64,000 nt of DNA from Candidatus Chryseobacterium colombiense (GCA_029203185.1 CP119310.1:3912001-3976000), one strand, 5' to 3'. Numbered from the stretch's first letter, positions 1-8,821 are shown. Notes: generated by a model not told the origin, from the letters alone. Made by a program: numbers and translations.

Positions 1-90
1 AAACAATCAGTAGACATTTGTAGATAAATATCTACGAGCTGTGCGAAATATATCTACATCGTTTGTACTGGTTTTATTTTGTGGTGTTGC

Positions 91-98
91 TATCTTTG
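91..98 (+). promoter_or_regulatory. Promoter -7 box (TATCTTTG)
   Basis: TATCTTTG fits the Bacteroidota -7 consensus TANNTTTG. No well-spaced TTTG -33 box is seen (the nearest TTTG, at 62-65, is 25 bases away). Transcription would begin near 103 and end at the terminator at 216-250, giving an RNA of about 145 bases. Confidence 0.35.
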
Positions 99-215
99 TA
101 TCAACATAAAGCAAGAAAAATTATATTGTTAAGAATGGGTATTTAATACTGATTTTTGATTTCCATAAACACAAATGATGAGAAAGAATCAGATTAATAC
201 ACAAATGAAGAAAAC

Positions 216-250
216 AAAAGCCTCCGAAATTTTCGGAGGCTTTTGTTTTT
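216..250. terminator. Intrinsic terminator
   Basis: A near-perfect hairpin pairs AAAAGCCTCCGAAA with TTTCGGAGGCTTTT and is followed by a T-rich run. It is symmetric enough to work in both directions, so it could end both a rightward transcript and the leftward DUF5916 gene. Confidence 0.8.
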
Positions 251-314
251 AATTACTGACCTAAGAAACAAAACGTAATTAAAAACTCGATTTTATAAAA
301 AATCACTTTGGTTA

Positions 315-2744
315 TTAGCTTTTTATATTCTTTTTCTTTGTCCAGCTCTTCACACGATTATAATCTAAAAAGTAAGTAAGCTTCAGTGAAAAATTATTTA
401 CAGTAGGTTCACTAAAAAGCATATCGTAGTTTTTCGTCACATTTAATCTGGACATTTCAAGATAATTTGAAGTGGCGTTTCTGTAGAGTAAAGTCAGCTG
501 GCTTCCCGGAGCAAACCACCATGAAAACCTTAGGTCAACATTCCATGCGTTGTAAGTTCCGTTTAAATTTTTATTAAAAAGATCGGTGTCTGCTAAATTT
601 CCATCCTGATTTAAAGTGTAAAACTGTTTATAGGTAACATCCGAAAAATAATGTCTGAACGTTAAAGTAAGAGCCGTTTTTTCGTTAAAAGTATATTTAG
701 AAGTCAGAGCATTTTCGTAGGTGTTTCTTTGTCTTCTCCCAATGAAGATATCGGTGTCGCTTTTCCCTGCAAAGCCTGTTTCATTATTACTGAAACTTGG
801 GTTGAAGCTCCAGCGTATATTGAATTTATCTGAAAATCGGTACCGAAGGCCAAAATTAGTGAATATCTGATTTCTTCCTTTCTCGTCAAAAGCATAGTAA
901 TCAAACTCAAAATTATATTGCAATTTTTTTCTGCTGTCACTTTCAAACCAGACCCATGAATCAAAATATCCGGGAACTTTAAGGTGTCTTCCGAAGGTTC
1001 GGGGTTCATAAATATCATTCTGACCAAAAGGAGTAAACTCGATTCCGCCGCCAAAGCTTCTGAAGTTTTTGTCTGTAAAGCTATTGTTATGGTTAAAAAC
1101 AAAATTTTGGAAAATGAAAGGTTCTAATCTGTGATAATAATTCAGATTAAAATTCAAATAAACATTATTGAATGTTTTCGTAGGCTGCAGAATTCTGTAA
1201 CCGTACCAGGCATTATAGTTGGCGAAATTAGTTTTTGTTGAAAATCCAACATCATTGATATCCCAGTCTTTGGTCGTCAGATTTCCATTGAGGCTGAAAC
1301 GGTGCTTTCCTGCAATTTTTTCCAGCCCGGCTTCTGCTTTTGTTCCGAATTTTGTCCCTTCATCCATTACCCAGCTTCCTTTAAGGCTTCCGAAGGTTTT
1401 ATACGTATTTTTCTTGTTGTTGAGGTCCCAGAGAAGTCCCGTTGCATTGGCATCGCGAAAATTTCCGTCTCTTGTAACATTTGTATTGATTAATGACACA
1501 GAAGAATTTCCGTTAAATCTTTGATCAAAAACCAATACATTATAATTCGTCCATGGTTCTACCACTTCTTTTCTGGTTTCTCCGGTCTCATGATTAAAAA
1601 TAGAAGCTTCCATTTTTTGAGTGACTCCATTGAAAAAACCGATTCCCAATCCTTTTTTTGTCCTTCCTGAAATTTTAAAGGCATTAAATAATTTTACTTT
1701 TGCAGGATATTCCGTGACTTCTTCATTTTCGTTAGTTACAGGATAACGCGACGGTTCTCCGCCCACTCTTCTGGAATAGAACATTCCTCCTTTGCTGAAT
1801 AACTCCGTTCCTTCCGTAAAGAAAGTCCTCTGCTCGGAAAACTGCTGTTCGAAAGGGGTTAAATTTAAAATGGAATTATCAAAATTGGCCTGTCCGAAAT
1901 CGGGAATCAAAGTCATATCGAAAGTGAAGGCATCATTGATCCCATATTTTACATCCATTCCACCGTTAAAACTTGAAGTGGTTTTACCGTCAAAACTATT
2001 GACATAAGTTGAAAAGTAAGGGGTAAAAGACAATCGGGTAGGAGGATTAATGTTTTCAATGCCTTGTAAAACGCCGTCAAAAAGAGTGTAGGAGTTTTTG
2101 GCATTGTCTACAAAATTCCAGTCATAAGATGCTTTAATTCTCTGTATTCTTCGGAATATATTCATTCCCCATTCCTGAACATTGCTTTTAGGAAACCTTA
2201 ATTCCGAATATGGAATTTTCATTTCAACAGCCCAACCTTTTTCATTGATTTTTGCACCGCTGTACCAAATCGAATTCCAGGTGTCATCTTCACCGTCAGT
2301 GGTGAGCTTCGCATCGAACTGAACTCCTGCTGCTGTAACCACAAATTCTAAGCTCTGCTGTTTGTCATTATATCCGTTCAGTGCCACACCAAAAAAATCG
2401 TCGTTGTTGATTCCATCTCTTTCAGTTAATTCCTTTGCAATTTTCTTGGGAGTGGGGTCGTACATTTGTGCTCCGAAATAGATACCGGTATCGTCATATA
2501 AAATTCTTACTTCGGTTTTTATTGAATCTGCCTGTGGCTTTCCGTTGTTAGGATTTCGTTCAATGAAGTTGGTAGCAATGGGAGCATTTTGCCATACCGC
2601 ATCATCCAGAATACCATCTATTTTTGGAGAAGATGAGGTTTTTGTAATGAGTATTTTCTTTCTTATGATGGTTTCGTCTTCCTTTTTCTGCGAATACATA
2701 AAGCAGGAAAGTAATAATAAGATGAAAAATAATTTGGTGTTCAT
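315..2744 (-). CDS. DUF5916 / CBM9-like outer-membrane protein
   Basis: A large secreted protein of about 809 residues. The ATG at 2744 is chosen over the upstream ATG at 2765 because it directly opens a signal peptide (MNTKLFFILL... ending near YSQ). Roughly residues 30-200 resemble the family 9 carbohydrate-binding fold, with the typical 'PKIDGILDDAVWQNA' opening and 'WGMNIFRRI' strand. The remainder is rich in aromatic beta-strand repeats and matches the DUF5916 beta-barrel pattern common in Flavobacteriia. The family's role is not well established, and an outer-membrane location is inferred from the barrel-like C-terminus. It appears monocistronic: a terminator separates it from the DUF3108 gene upstream. 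Confidence 0.85.
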   Translation of the reverse strand: MNTKLFFILLLLSCFMYSQKKEDETIIRKKILITKTSSSPKIDGILDDAVWQNAPIATNFIERNPNNGKPQADSIKTEVRILYDDTGIYFGAQMYDPTPKKIAKELTERDGINNDDFFGVALNGYNDKQQSLEFVVTAAGVQFDAKLTTDGEDDTWNSIWYSGAKINEKGWAVEMKIPYSELRFPKSNVQEWGMNIFRRIQRIKASYDWNFVDNAKNSYTLFDGVLQGIENINPPTRLSFTPYFSTYVNSFDGKTTSSFNGGMDVKYGINDAFTFDMTLIPDFGQANFDNSILNLTPFEQQFSEQRTFFTEGTELFSKGGMFYSRRVGGEPSRYPVTNENEEVTEYPAKVKLFNAFKISGRTKKGLGIGFFNGVTQKMEASIFNHETGETRKEVVEPWTNYNVLVFDQRFNGNSSVSLINTNVTRDGNFRDANATGLLWDLNNKKNTYKTFGSLKGSWVMDEGTKFGTKAEAGLEKIAGKHRFSLNGNLTTKDWDINDVGFSTKTNFANYNAWYGYRILQPTKTFNNVYLNFNLNYYHRLEPFIFQNFVFNHNNSFTDKNFRSFGGGIEFTPFGQNDIYEPRTFGRHLKVPGYFDSWVWFESDSRKKLQYNFEFDYYAFDEKGRNQIFTNFGLRYRFSDKFNIRWSFNPSFSNNETGFAGKSDTDIFIGRRQRNTYENALTSKYTFNEKTALTLTFRHYFSDVTYKQFYTLNQDGNLADTDLFNKNLNGTYNAWNVDLRFSWWFAPGSQLTLLYRNATSNYLEMSRLNVTKNYDMLFSEPTVNNFSLKLTYFLDYNRVKSWTKKKNIKS

Positions 2745-2866
2745 GATGTTCTTAGGCTTATACATTCATGACAATCGATATTTAAAATGTATTACATGTG
2801 GCTATAATAAAAATAAATTTTTCATCTTTCCAATTACGGGAAATATCGGTCAGTAAAGGTTAAAAT

Positions 2867-2905
2867 GGTTTCGGCTGCCCTTTGGGCAGCCGAAACCGGT
2901 TTTAT
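2867..2905 (-). terminator. Intrinsic terminator
   Basis: A perfect 14-bp GC-rich stem (GGTTTCGGCTGCCC paired with its complement, 3-base loop) lies just after the DUF3108 gene on the minus strand and ends its transcript before the DUF5916 gene. Confidence 0.75.
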
Positions 2906-2922
2906 ATAAAACTAACTTTATC

Positions 2923-3693
2923 TTAATTTGCGAACTTTAAAGGATATTTGACATTTTTAAAATCATCAATACTTGCTTTTAGAGAACCTACCGCTAATTC
3001 TGCTTTCAACAACATTGGGATATGGTTATAGTCGTTAGAAACCCACATCGTAACCCCTTCTTTCTCTTTAAAAACTCTACCGCTTTTTACAGATGGAATA
3101 ATTTTCAAACAATTAATGGTTCCGAATTTTGTCTTTAAATTTTCCGTACCAACTACTTTCAGTTGAAAAGGAAACATTTCATCGTCAATCCATACATTCA
3201 TATTGATGATAGTTCCTGTTTTCAATTCAGCAGGAGTTTTACTTCTTAAATAATAAAAACAAGAAAGCATATCCTGAACTCCTTTTACTGATTTTATCAC
3301 TTTAGAGCCATTTGCAGGTGTTTTTTTATCGGTTAAAATCAAAGTATTATTATCATGATTGAAACTAGTCTCAAAATGCTGACGATAGCTTCCTTCCTTT
3401 ACGTTTCTTACATAAAAACTGGGTAATCCTGTATGGATATTAATATAACTTTCGTATAAATCATCTACTTTGAAAAAAGCTCTTACTGCTCCGGTAGTCT
3501 GTCCGGTACCTTTTACATAAAGATGAGGTGCGCCTTTATAGTTGATGTTTTGGGTAGTAAGAGTTGCACTTCCTGCATTTAGAAACCCGTAATGAATTCT
3601 AAGCGTAATGGATTCACCGTTTGCAATATTGTCTATTTGCGCAAAGCTCAGACAGAATATATAGAGTGCAAAAAGGGTTAAGATTTTCTTCAT
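2923..3693 (-). CDS. DUF3108 domain protein, secreted
   Basis: A protein of 256 residues from the ATG at 3693. This start opens a clear signal peptide (MKKILTLFALYIFCLSFAQ); an in-frame ATG at 3753 adds 20 residues that do not look like an export signal. The body matches the DUF3108 pattern: 'LRIHYGFLNAGSATL' near the start of the mature protein, then 'GTGQTTGAVRAFFKV' and a closing 'VAVGSLKASID'-like beta region. The family is predicted to be a periplasmic beta-rich protein, and no biochemical activity is known to me. It is flanked by a terminator downstream and the divergent ferredoxin-reductase operon upstream. Confidence 0.85.
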   Translation of the reverse strand: MKKILTLFALYIFCLSFAQIDNIANGESITLRIHYGFLNAGSATLTTQNINYKGAPHLYVKGTGQTTGAVRAFFKVDDLYESYINIHTGLPSFYVRNVKEGSYRQHFETSFNHDNNTLILTDKKTPANGSKVIKSVKGVQDMLSCFYYLRSKTPAELKTGTIINMNVWIDDEMFPFQLKVVGTENLKTKFGTINCLKIIPSVKSGRVFKEKEGVTMWVSNDYNHIPMLLKAELAVGSLKASIDDFKNVKYPLKFAN

Positions 3694-3804
3694 AATTAGA
3701 CACTTACAAAAAGGTTGCCAAATTTTGGCTCTGTTTTTCTTAATATTTGACAAATCTCAGTTTTTTATTTAGAATGAATTAAATATGCTTCGCATTAAAA
3801 TTAG

Positions 3805-3812
3805 TAAATTTG
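3805..3812 (+). promoter_or_regulatory. Promoter -7 box (TAAATTTG)
   Basis: TAAATTTG matches TANNTTTG exactly and lies 33 bases before the reductase ATG at 3846. No clear TTTG -33 element is seen at the expected distance. Confidence 0.5.
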
Positions 3813-3845
3813 CAGCTACAAGTATAATTAAATTATCTTATAATT

Positions 3846-4901
3846 ATGATAACTACCGATATATTGATCATAGGAGCAGGACCAACGGGGCTTTTTGCTG
3901 TATTTGAAGCAGGATTATTAAAAATGAAGTGTCACATCATCGACGCACTTCCTCAGCCGGGAGGACAATTGGCAGAGCTTTATCCTAAAAAACCTATTTT
4001 CGATATTCCGGGGTATCCATCTGTAAATGCGGGTGAATTAGTAGATAATCTGATGGAGCAGATCAAACAGTTTCAGCCAGGTTTTACGTTGGGAGAAACA
4101 GCGGTTTCTTATACTAAAGTAGATGATGAGTGGTTTGAAGTGGTTACGAACAAGGGAACTGTTCACAGAGCGAAAGCTATTGCTATTGCAGGAGGATTGG
4201 GAACTTTCGAGCCTAGAAAGCCAACTATAGAAAATGTAGCTGATTACGAAGAAAAAGGTCTTGAGTATTTTGTAAAAGAACCTGAACATTTCAGAAATAA
4301 AAAAGTAGTCATTGCTGGTGGAGGAGATTCTGCACTTGACTGGAGCATTTTCCTATCTAATGTTGCGAGTGAAGTAACATTAATTCACAGAAGAAATGAG
4401 TTCCGTGGGGCTTTGGATTCTGTAGAAAAAGTTCAGGATTTAAAAAATCAGGGGAAAATTAAATTAATCACCCCAGCTGAAGTTACAGGAATTAAAGGGG
4501 ATGGAAAAGTTGAAGCCATTACTGTTGCTGTAGACGGTCAGGAACCTTTCGATATTGAAACAGATTACTTTATCCCATTATTCGGGTTAACTCCAAAATT
4601 AGGGGAAATTGGAAACTGGGGATTGAATATAGAGAAAAATGCGATCGTTGTAAATAACGCTTTAGATTATCAGACAAATATCGATGGAATTTACGCAATC
4701 GGGGATATTAATACTTACCCTGGAAAACTGAAGTTAATTCTTTGCGGTTTCCATGAAGCAACTTTGATGTGTCAGAGTGTTTACAACAGGCTGAATCCGG
4801 GTAAAAAATTCGTATTGAAATATACAACAGTGAGTGGAGTAGACGGTTTCGACGGAAGCAGAAAAGAAGCTGAGAAGGCAGTTGTGAAAAAAATTGATTA
4901 G
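3846..4901 (+). CDS. Ferredoxin--NADP(+) reductase, thioredoxin-reductase type
   Basis: A flavoprotein of 351 residues that would move electrons between NAD(P)H and ferredoxin. The N-terminal FAD-binding motif GAGPTG (about residues 10-15) and the second nucleotide-binding motif GGGDSALDW (about 157-165) are intact. The C-terminal 'AIGDINTYPGKLKLI' is the flavin-contacting segment of the thioredoxin reductase superfamily. No redox CxxC is present between the domains, so it is not a thioredoxin reductase; the YumC-like ferredoxin-NADP reductase group fits best. A [2Fe-2S] ferredoxin gene follows after 10 bases and is the likely partner. Confidence 0.88.
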   Translation: MITTDILIIGAGPTGLFAVFEAGLLKMKCHIIDALPQPGGQLAELYPKKPIFDIPGYPSVNAGELVDNLMEQIKQFQPGFTLGETAVSYTKVDDEWFEVVTNKGTVHRAKAIAIAGGLGTFEPRKPTIENVADYEEKGLEYFVKEPEHFRNKKVVIAGGGDSALDWSIFLSNVASEVTLIHRRNEFRGALDSVEKVQDLKNQGKIKLITPAEVTGIKGDGKVEAITVAVDGQEPFDIETDYFIPLFGLTPKLGEIGNWGLNIEKNAIVVNNALDYQTNIDGIYAIGDINTYPGKLKLILCGFHEATLMCQSVYNRLNPGKKFVLKYTTVSGVDGFDGSRKEAEKAVVKKID

Positions 4902-4911
4902 TTTTGCAAAT

Positions 4912-5241
4912 ATGTCAGATATTAATATAAAAATCACCGACAGAGAAGGGGTAACTCACGATATTGTAGCGCCTACGGATATGTCCATGAACTTAATGGA
5001 AATCATCCGTTCTTATGAATTGGCAGAGGAGGGTACGATCGGAGTTTGTGGAGGAATGGCAATGTGTGCTTCCTGTCAGGTATATGTAGTAAACGATCCT
5101 GGATTGGAAGAAATGGGTGCTGAAGAAGACGCAATGTTAGCAGAAGCGTTCCATGTAAAAGATAACAGCAGATTGGGTTGCCAGTTGCATATTGTCCCTG
5201 AAATGGAAGGGCTGGAAGTGGAAATCGCTCCTTATCCTTAG
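4912..5241 (+). CDS. [2Fe-2S] ferredoxin, adrenodoxin type
   Basis: A 109-residue electron carrier. The start ATG at 4912 (MSDINIKITDREG) fits the family and lies just past the reductase stop. Cysteines are spaced C-x5-C-x2-C (in GVCGGMAMCASC), with the fourth 34 residues later in 'RLGCQL', which is the adrenodoxin-type cluster ligand pattern. It is co-transcribed with the ferredoxin-NADP reductase and followed by a strong terminator, so the two form a closed operon. The terminal electron acceptor cannot be told from this locus. Confidence 0.92.
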   Translation: MSDINIKITDREGVTHDIVAPTDMSMNLMEIIRSYELAEEGTIGVCGGMAMCASCQVYVVNDPGLEEMGAEEDAMLAEAFHVKDNSRLGCQLHIVPEMEGLEVEIAPYP

Positions 5242-5263
5242 AAAGTTTTTAACTTAAAATATA

Positions 5264-5298
5264 GACCTCCCGAAGACTCTCTTTGGGAGGTTTTTTTA
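5264..5298 (+). terminator. Intrinsic terminator of the ferredoxin operon
   Basis: An 11-bp stem (ACCTCCCGAAG / CTTTGGGAGGT, one wobble) is followed by seven T residues, directly downstream of the ferredoxin stop. Confidence 0.85.
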
Positions 5299-5359
5299 TT
5301 TAATAGCCCAATAAATGGATTTTTTAAATTTATACAGACTAATTTCTCCAATTATAATT

Positions 5360-5941
5360 TTAAACTTCATCTTTTGAAATCCATTTTTCAACGGTCGGAG
5401 CTGTATAACTTTTCATCATTACCAACAATTCATCAATAGTATCACTGATGAGTAACATATCCTGATTGACCTGTTTTAAAAATCCTTTATCAACCATTGT
5501 TTGAGTAAGTTTAATTAAATCATCATAAAACCCGTCAATGTTCAAAATGGCAATAGGCTTTTTGTGAAGTCCTAATTGCGCCCAGGTGATCATTTCGAAA
5601 AACTCCTCCAATGTTCCGTAACCTCCGGGAAGAACAATGACACCGTCACAGAGATCATTCATTTTGGTTTTTCTTTCATGCATGGTATCTACTAAGATCA
5701 ACTCGGTTAAGTGTTGATGAGCAATTTCCTTGGATTGCAAGAAATGGGGAAGAACTCCGATTACTTTTCCGCCTGCATGTAGAGAACCGTCTGCAACGGC
5801 TCCCATCAAACCTGTGTTTGAACCGCCATAGACGAGTTGAATATTTTGTTTGGCTAAAGTCTGTCCAAGTAAAGTTGCCTGTTCTTTAAAAACATTATCT
5901 GAACCGAAACTTGAACCGCAAAATACGGTGATACTTTTCAT
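5360..5941 (-). CDS. LOG-family (TIGR00730) nucleotide phosphoribohydrolase
   Basis: A Rossmann-fold protein of 193 residues. It carries the family signature PGGYGTLEE (about residues 105-113) plus 'YGGSNTGLMGAVA' near residue 40. Members hydrolyse nucleoside 5'-monophosphates to ribose 5-phosphate and a free base; plant and actinobacterial members activate cytokinins. In bacteria like this one it is more likely a general nucleotide-processing enzyme. It stands alone, and downstream (left) on its strand lies the ferredoxin operon terminator. A palindromic repeat lies immediately upstream. Confidence 0.9.
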   Translation of the reverse strand: MKSITVFCGSSFGSDNVFKEQATLLGQTLAKQNIQLVYGGSNTGLMGAVADGSLHAGGKVIGVLPHFLQSKEIAHQHLTELILVDTMHERKTKMNDLCDGVIVLPGGYGTLEEFFEMITWAQLGLHKKPIAILNIDGFYDDLIKLTQTMVDKGFLKQVNQDMLLISDTIDELLVMMKSYTAPTVEKWISKDEV

Positions 5942-5960
5942 TTTTTATTTGTTTTGAATA

Positions 5961-6060
5961 AGATGCTTCGACAGGCTCAATATGACAACGCTAAAGAATA
6001 ATTTCTAAAAAATACATTGTTAGTATTAGAGAATGTCATGCTGAGCCTGTCGAAGCATCT
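5961..6060. repeat. Palindromic intergenic repeat, family A copy 1
   Basis: Two 27-base arms (5961-5987 and 6034-6060) are inverted copies matching at 25 of 27 positions. Each carries the AGATGCTTCGACA...TCAGCATGACA type motif. The arms enclose about 46 bases. A second copy of the same design lies at 27672-27777 and also shares inner sequence (GTTAGTATTAG next to the right arm). Confidence 0.85.
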
Positions 6061-6094
6061 TTATTTTAATTAAACTTAAATAAATTCCAGTTAA

Positions 6095-6131
6095 AATTAA
6101 AAATATCCAAAATCATTTGATTTTGGATATT
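6095..6131 (-). terminator. Intrinsic terminator of pepD
   Basis: A perfect 14-bp stem (AATATCCAAAATCA and its complement, 2-base loop) lies just past the pepD stop on the minus strand. It is followed by a moderately T-rich tail. Confidence 0.65.
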
Positions 6132-6151
6132 CAATAGTATAGTTTTAAATT

Positions 6152-7594
6152 TTATTTTAAAGGAATATTCGCTAAAATATCTTTAGTGAACATCCAGAAT
6201 TTCTGAGCAGAAGGAATATTCGCCCTTTCATCCGGAGAGTGGGCTCCTCTGATTGTTGGTCCGAAACTTACCATTTCCATTTCCGGATAGTTAGCTCCGA
6301 TAATTCCACATTCCAAACCTGCGTGGCAAGCTACAACGTGTGGTTTTTCACTGAATTTTTCAACATAGATTTTTTCCATCAGCTGGACGATTTCTGAGCC
6401 TGGTTTTGGTTTCCATCCTGGGTAAGAACCACTGAATTCTACATTCATTCCTGCTAATTCTGCTACCGATTTTAATTGCTCAGCTACAGAATATTTAGAA
6501 GATTCTACAGAAGAACGCGAAAGGTTTAAGATTTTTAAAGCGCCTCCCTTTAATTCTACTCTTGCCACATTGTTCGAAGATTCTACCAAATCTTTTACAT
6601 CGGGACTCATTCTGTAAACTCCGTTGTGAAGAGATTTTAACGTTAAGATAATTTTCTTTGAATCTGCTTCGGAAAGTGCTTGATCAGAAGATGTGGTATT
6701 TTCAATATTAATTTGAATTCCGGCTTCTATAGTCGCAAATTCTTCTAGAATTTCTTTTTTAAGATCAGTAACTTCCAAAATGAATTCCTGAGCATTTCTT
6801 ACAGAAACAATGGCTACAGCTTCTCTAGGGATTGCATTTCTCAATCCGCCTCCGTCAATAGAAATTAATTGGATATTCTCTTTTTCCAGGCCTTTATAAA
6901 GAAGTCTTCCTAAAATAATATTGGCATTTCCGAAACCTTTGTGAATATCCATTCCTGAATGACCCCCTTGTAATCCTTTTACTTCAAGTCTTACCAGTTG
7001 TCCGTTTGCAGCTTCGGTTTCATAGTTTTGAGTGATCGTTACATCAATTCCTCCTGCACAGCCGATATCGATTTCATCATCCTCTTCAGTATCAAGATTT
7101 AATAGAATCTGTCCGGTTAATTGACCCGGTTTTAAACCTAAAGCACCCGTCATTCCGGTTTCTTCATCGATAGTGAAAAGAGCTTCCAAAGCTGGGTGAG
7201 GAATGTCTGAACTTTCTAAAATTGACATAATAGTGGCAACTCCTAATCCGTTATCTGCTCCTAGAGTCGTTCCTTTTGCTTTTACCCAGTCTCCGTCAAT
7301 CTCCATTTTAATCCCTTCAGTATCAAAATCGAAATTAACATCATTGTTTTTTTGGCAAACCATATCTAAGTGCGACTGCAAAACAACGGATTTACGGTTT
7401 TCCATACCTGAAGTGGCAGGTTTTTTAATGATTACGTTTCCTACTTCATCTACTGTAGTTTCCAGGCCTAGATTTTCGCCAAATTCTTTGATGAAAGCAA
7501 TTACTTTTTCCTCTTTTTTTGAAGGTCTTGGAACAGCATTTAATTTGGAGAAGTTTTTCCAGATTATCTGCGGTTCTATATTAGATAATTCCAT
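6152..7594 (-). CDS. pepD: Cytosolic non-specific dipeptidase (aminoacyl-histidine dipeptidase)
   Basis: An M20-family zinc peptidase of 480 residues that cleaves dipeptides such as carnosine-like Xaa-His in the cytoplasm. The ATG at 7594 (MELSNIEPQ) is preferred over the ATG at 7642, because the extra 16 residues overlap the upstream terminator and are not typical. Metal-site motifs are all visible: QSHLDMV, GADNGLG, DEETGMTGA, 'LNLDTEE' and CHAGLECG. Length agrees with E. coli PepD (about 485). Transcription is monocistronic, with terminators on both sides. Confidence 0.93.
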   Translation of the reverse strand: MELSNIEPQIIWKNFSKLNAVPRPSKKEEKVIAFIKEFGENLGLETTVDEVGNVIIKKPATSGMENRKSVVLQSHLDMVCQKNNDVNFDFDTEGIKMEIDGDWVKAKGTTLGADNGLGVATIMSILESSDIPHPALEALFTIDEETGMTGALGLKPGQLTGQILLNLDTEEDDEIDIGCAGGIDVTITQNYETEAANGQLVRLEVKGLQGGHSGMDIHKGFGNANIILGRLLYKGLEKENIQLISIDGGGLRNAIPREAVAIVSVRNAQEFILEVTDLKKEILEEFATIEAGIQINIENTTSSDQALSEADSKKIILTLKSLHNGVYRMSPDVKDLVESSNNVARVELKGGALKILNLSRSSVESSKYSVAEQLKSVAELAGMNVEFSGSYPGWKPKPGSEIVQLMEKIYVEKFSEKPHVVACHAGLECGIIGANYPEMEMVSFGPTIRGAHSPDERANIPSAQKFWMFTKDILANIPLK

Positions 7595-7620
7595 GAAATT
7601 TATTTTTCTCAAATTTACGA

Positions 7621-7653
7621 AATAAAAAATGCTTCCGGTCAATCGGAAGCATT
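7621..7653 (-). terminator. Intrinsic terminator
   Basis: A 10-bp stem (AATGCTTCCG / CGGAAGCATT, 6-base loop) is followed on the minus strand by six T residues. It ends the lipoprotein/LOR operon upstream of pepD. Confidence 0.85.
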
Positions 7654-7678
7654 CTTTTGTATTGTGTCGGAAATCATT

Positions 7679-8170
7679 TTAACATCCACATTCACCGTAA
7701 ATAGGTATTGTAACTGTTGTGCCATCCGGTTTTTCAATAGCCAGTGTACCCTGGAATAATAAAGCTTCTTCGTTCTTTATTTTTTTACCCTTTACAGAGA
7801 TTTTATATTCCCCACTTTCTATTTCTTTGCTAAGTTCTTCATCTGCTTCCATGTCACTTGAGGAGATCAGATTCATAGCCAGTCTTTTGCCTTCAAGTTT
7901 CATATAAGCTGTTTTTCCGGCATCATCTGCATAGATGTATTTTTCATTTTCAAAATCTGCTTTGCTCTTTGCAAAATAGCATGAACATTCTTTAATTTCA
8001 GAAGGAAAAGGAAATGTATCTACAGAAATTTTTCCTGAAGAAGTTTCGCTTTTAGCAGAGTCCTGAACGATAGTTAAAGAGTCTCCCGATTTTTGAGGAG
8101 AAATGGCTTCTTTATCTTTTTTACATCCGACTAATAAAAACGCTGAAAAGAAAATGATAAAATATTTCAT
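7679..8170 (-). CDS. Hypothetical lipoprotein
   Basis: A 163-residue protein of no recognised family. The N-terminus is a lipoprotein signal with lipobox LVGC (Cys16), followed by a charged KKDKE stretch and then a Ser/Lys-rich linker. The C-terminal half is a small beta-rich region with cysteines in 'ECSCYF' and a terminal 'ECGC', suggesting disulfides outside the cytoplasm. It sits 18 bases downstream of the LURP-one-like gene and ends at a strong terminator, so the two are probably co-transcribed. Confidence 0.7.
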   Translation of the reverse strand: MKYFIIFFSAFLLVGCKKDKEAISPQKSGDSLTIVQDSAKSETSSGKISVDTFPFPSEIKECSCYFAKSKADFENEKYIYADDAGKTAYMKLEGKRLAMNLISSSDMEADEELSKEIESGEYKISVKGKKIKNEEALLFQGTLAIEKPDGTTVTIPIYGECGC

Positions 8171-8188
8171 GTGATTGTATGTTTTTGA

Positions 8189-8794
8189 TTATCCTCTGGC
8201 TCTTTCTAGCAGAACCATCATCAGTAGAGAAAGAATAACTAAGCTTTCTTCCTCATCATCAATGTCAATAAGTCTGTCGAGCTGAAATCTTCTTCCGAAG
8301 AATGAAGGCATTTTTTTAAGTTTGAAATAAGCTTTCCCATCTACTCCCGTTACGGTGTAAGAAGGATTCAGGAAATATCCTGTAAACATTCCTATGATAG
8401 GAATTTCACCTACAAAACCGTCCCAGAATCTTACCCAGGCATTGTCTTCCTGAATTTTAAATTTCTGCTGATCATGAGGATCTAAAATATCATAGCTTGC
8501 TTTCCAGATAGAACGCACTCCTTTTCTTGCCATTCTTCCGAAGTTCTTGTTGTCGATTAAATCATTTAAAGAATAAGATGCATTAAAATCAATCCATTGA
8601 TTAGCTTTGATTCTGAAAAGTTCTTTTGATTTGCTTTCATCATTAAAAACAATAACGTCTTCTTTTAGCTTGAACATTTTCTGACGAACATACGCTACAT
8701 AATTTCCGTGTCGGTCTGTAATGTTGAAATCGCTGGCTAAAGTTGTGATTTTAAATTTAAAATCTAATGGATAATTTAGATTGTTAAGTACCAT
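8189..8794 (-). CDS. LURP-one-related / Tubby-like domain protein
   Basis: A 201-residue protein resembling the LURP-one-related (LOR) fold, related to Tubby C-terminal and phospholipid scramblase domains. Repeated strands of the type 'FNITDRHGNYVAYVRQKMFKLKEDVIVFND' near the N-terminus and 'YTVTGVDGKAYFKLKKMPSFFGRRF' later support this. A C-terminal hydrophobic helix (about residues 184-196, LVILSLLMMVLLE) could bind membrane. No function is established for bacterial members; an envelope or lipid-related role is only a guess. A TATCTTTG promoter box lies just upstream. Confidence 0.65.
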   Translation of the reverse strand: MVLNNLNYPLDFKFKITTLASDFNITDRHGNYVAYVRQKMFKLKEDVIVFNDESKSKELFRIKANQWIDFNASYSLNDLIDNKNFGRMARKGVRSIWKASYDILDPHDQQKFKIQEDNAWVRFWDGFVGEIPIIGMFTGYFLNPSYTVTGVDGKAYFKLKKMPSFFGRRFQLDRLIDIDDEEESLVILSLLMMVLLERARG

Positions 8795-8821
8795 TTAGTG
8801 TATTTTTTTCATATTTAGGCG

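Larger units (their letters stand above)
1..314. other. Intergenic start of window, no gene recognised
   Basis: No convincing coding region is seen in this stretch. It contains a 7-bp inverted repeat GTAGATA-AA-TATCTAC at 20-35, with a third TATCTAC half-site at about 51-57. It also has a TANNTTTG promoter-like box at 91-98 and an intrinsic terminator at 216-250. A 25-codon open frame at 175-252 runs through the terminator stem and is probably not a gene. The upstream gene lies outside the window. Confidence 0.5.

Noticed and set aside
20..57. GTAGATA inverted repeats as a possible CRISPR or attachment site
   Set aside because: There are only two or three 7-base half-sites with irregular spacing and no array or integrase nearby.
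175..252. A 25-codon open frame starting ATGATG
   Set aside because: It reads through the terminator stem and its T-run, so it is probably not a gene.
704..1102. Long open frame on the minus strand inside the DUF5916 gene
   Set aside because: It is a shadow frame of a well-supported protein with no recognisable family features or start context.
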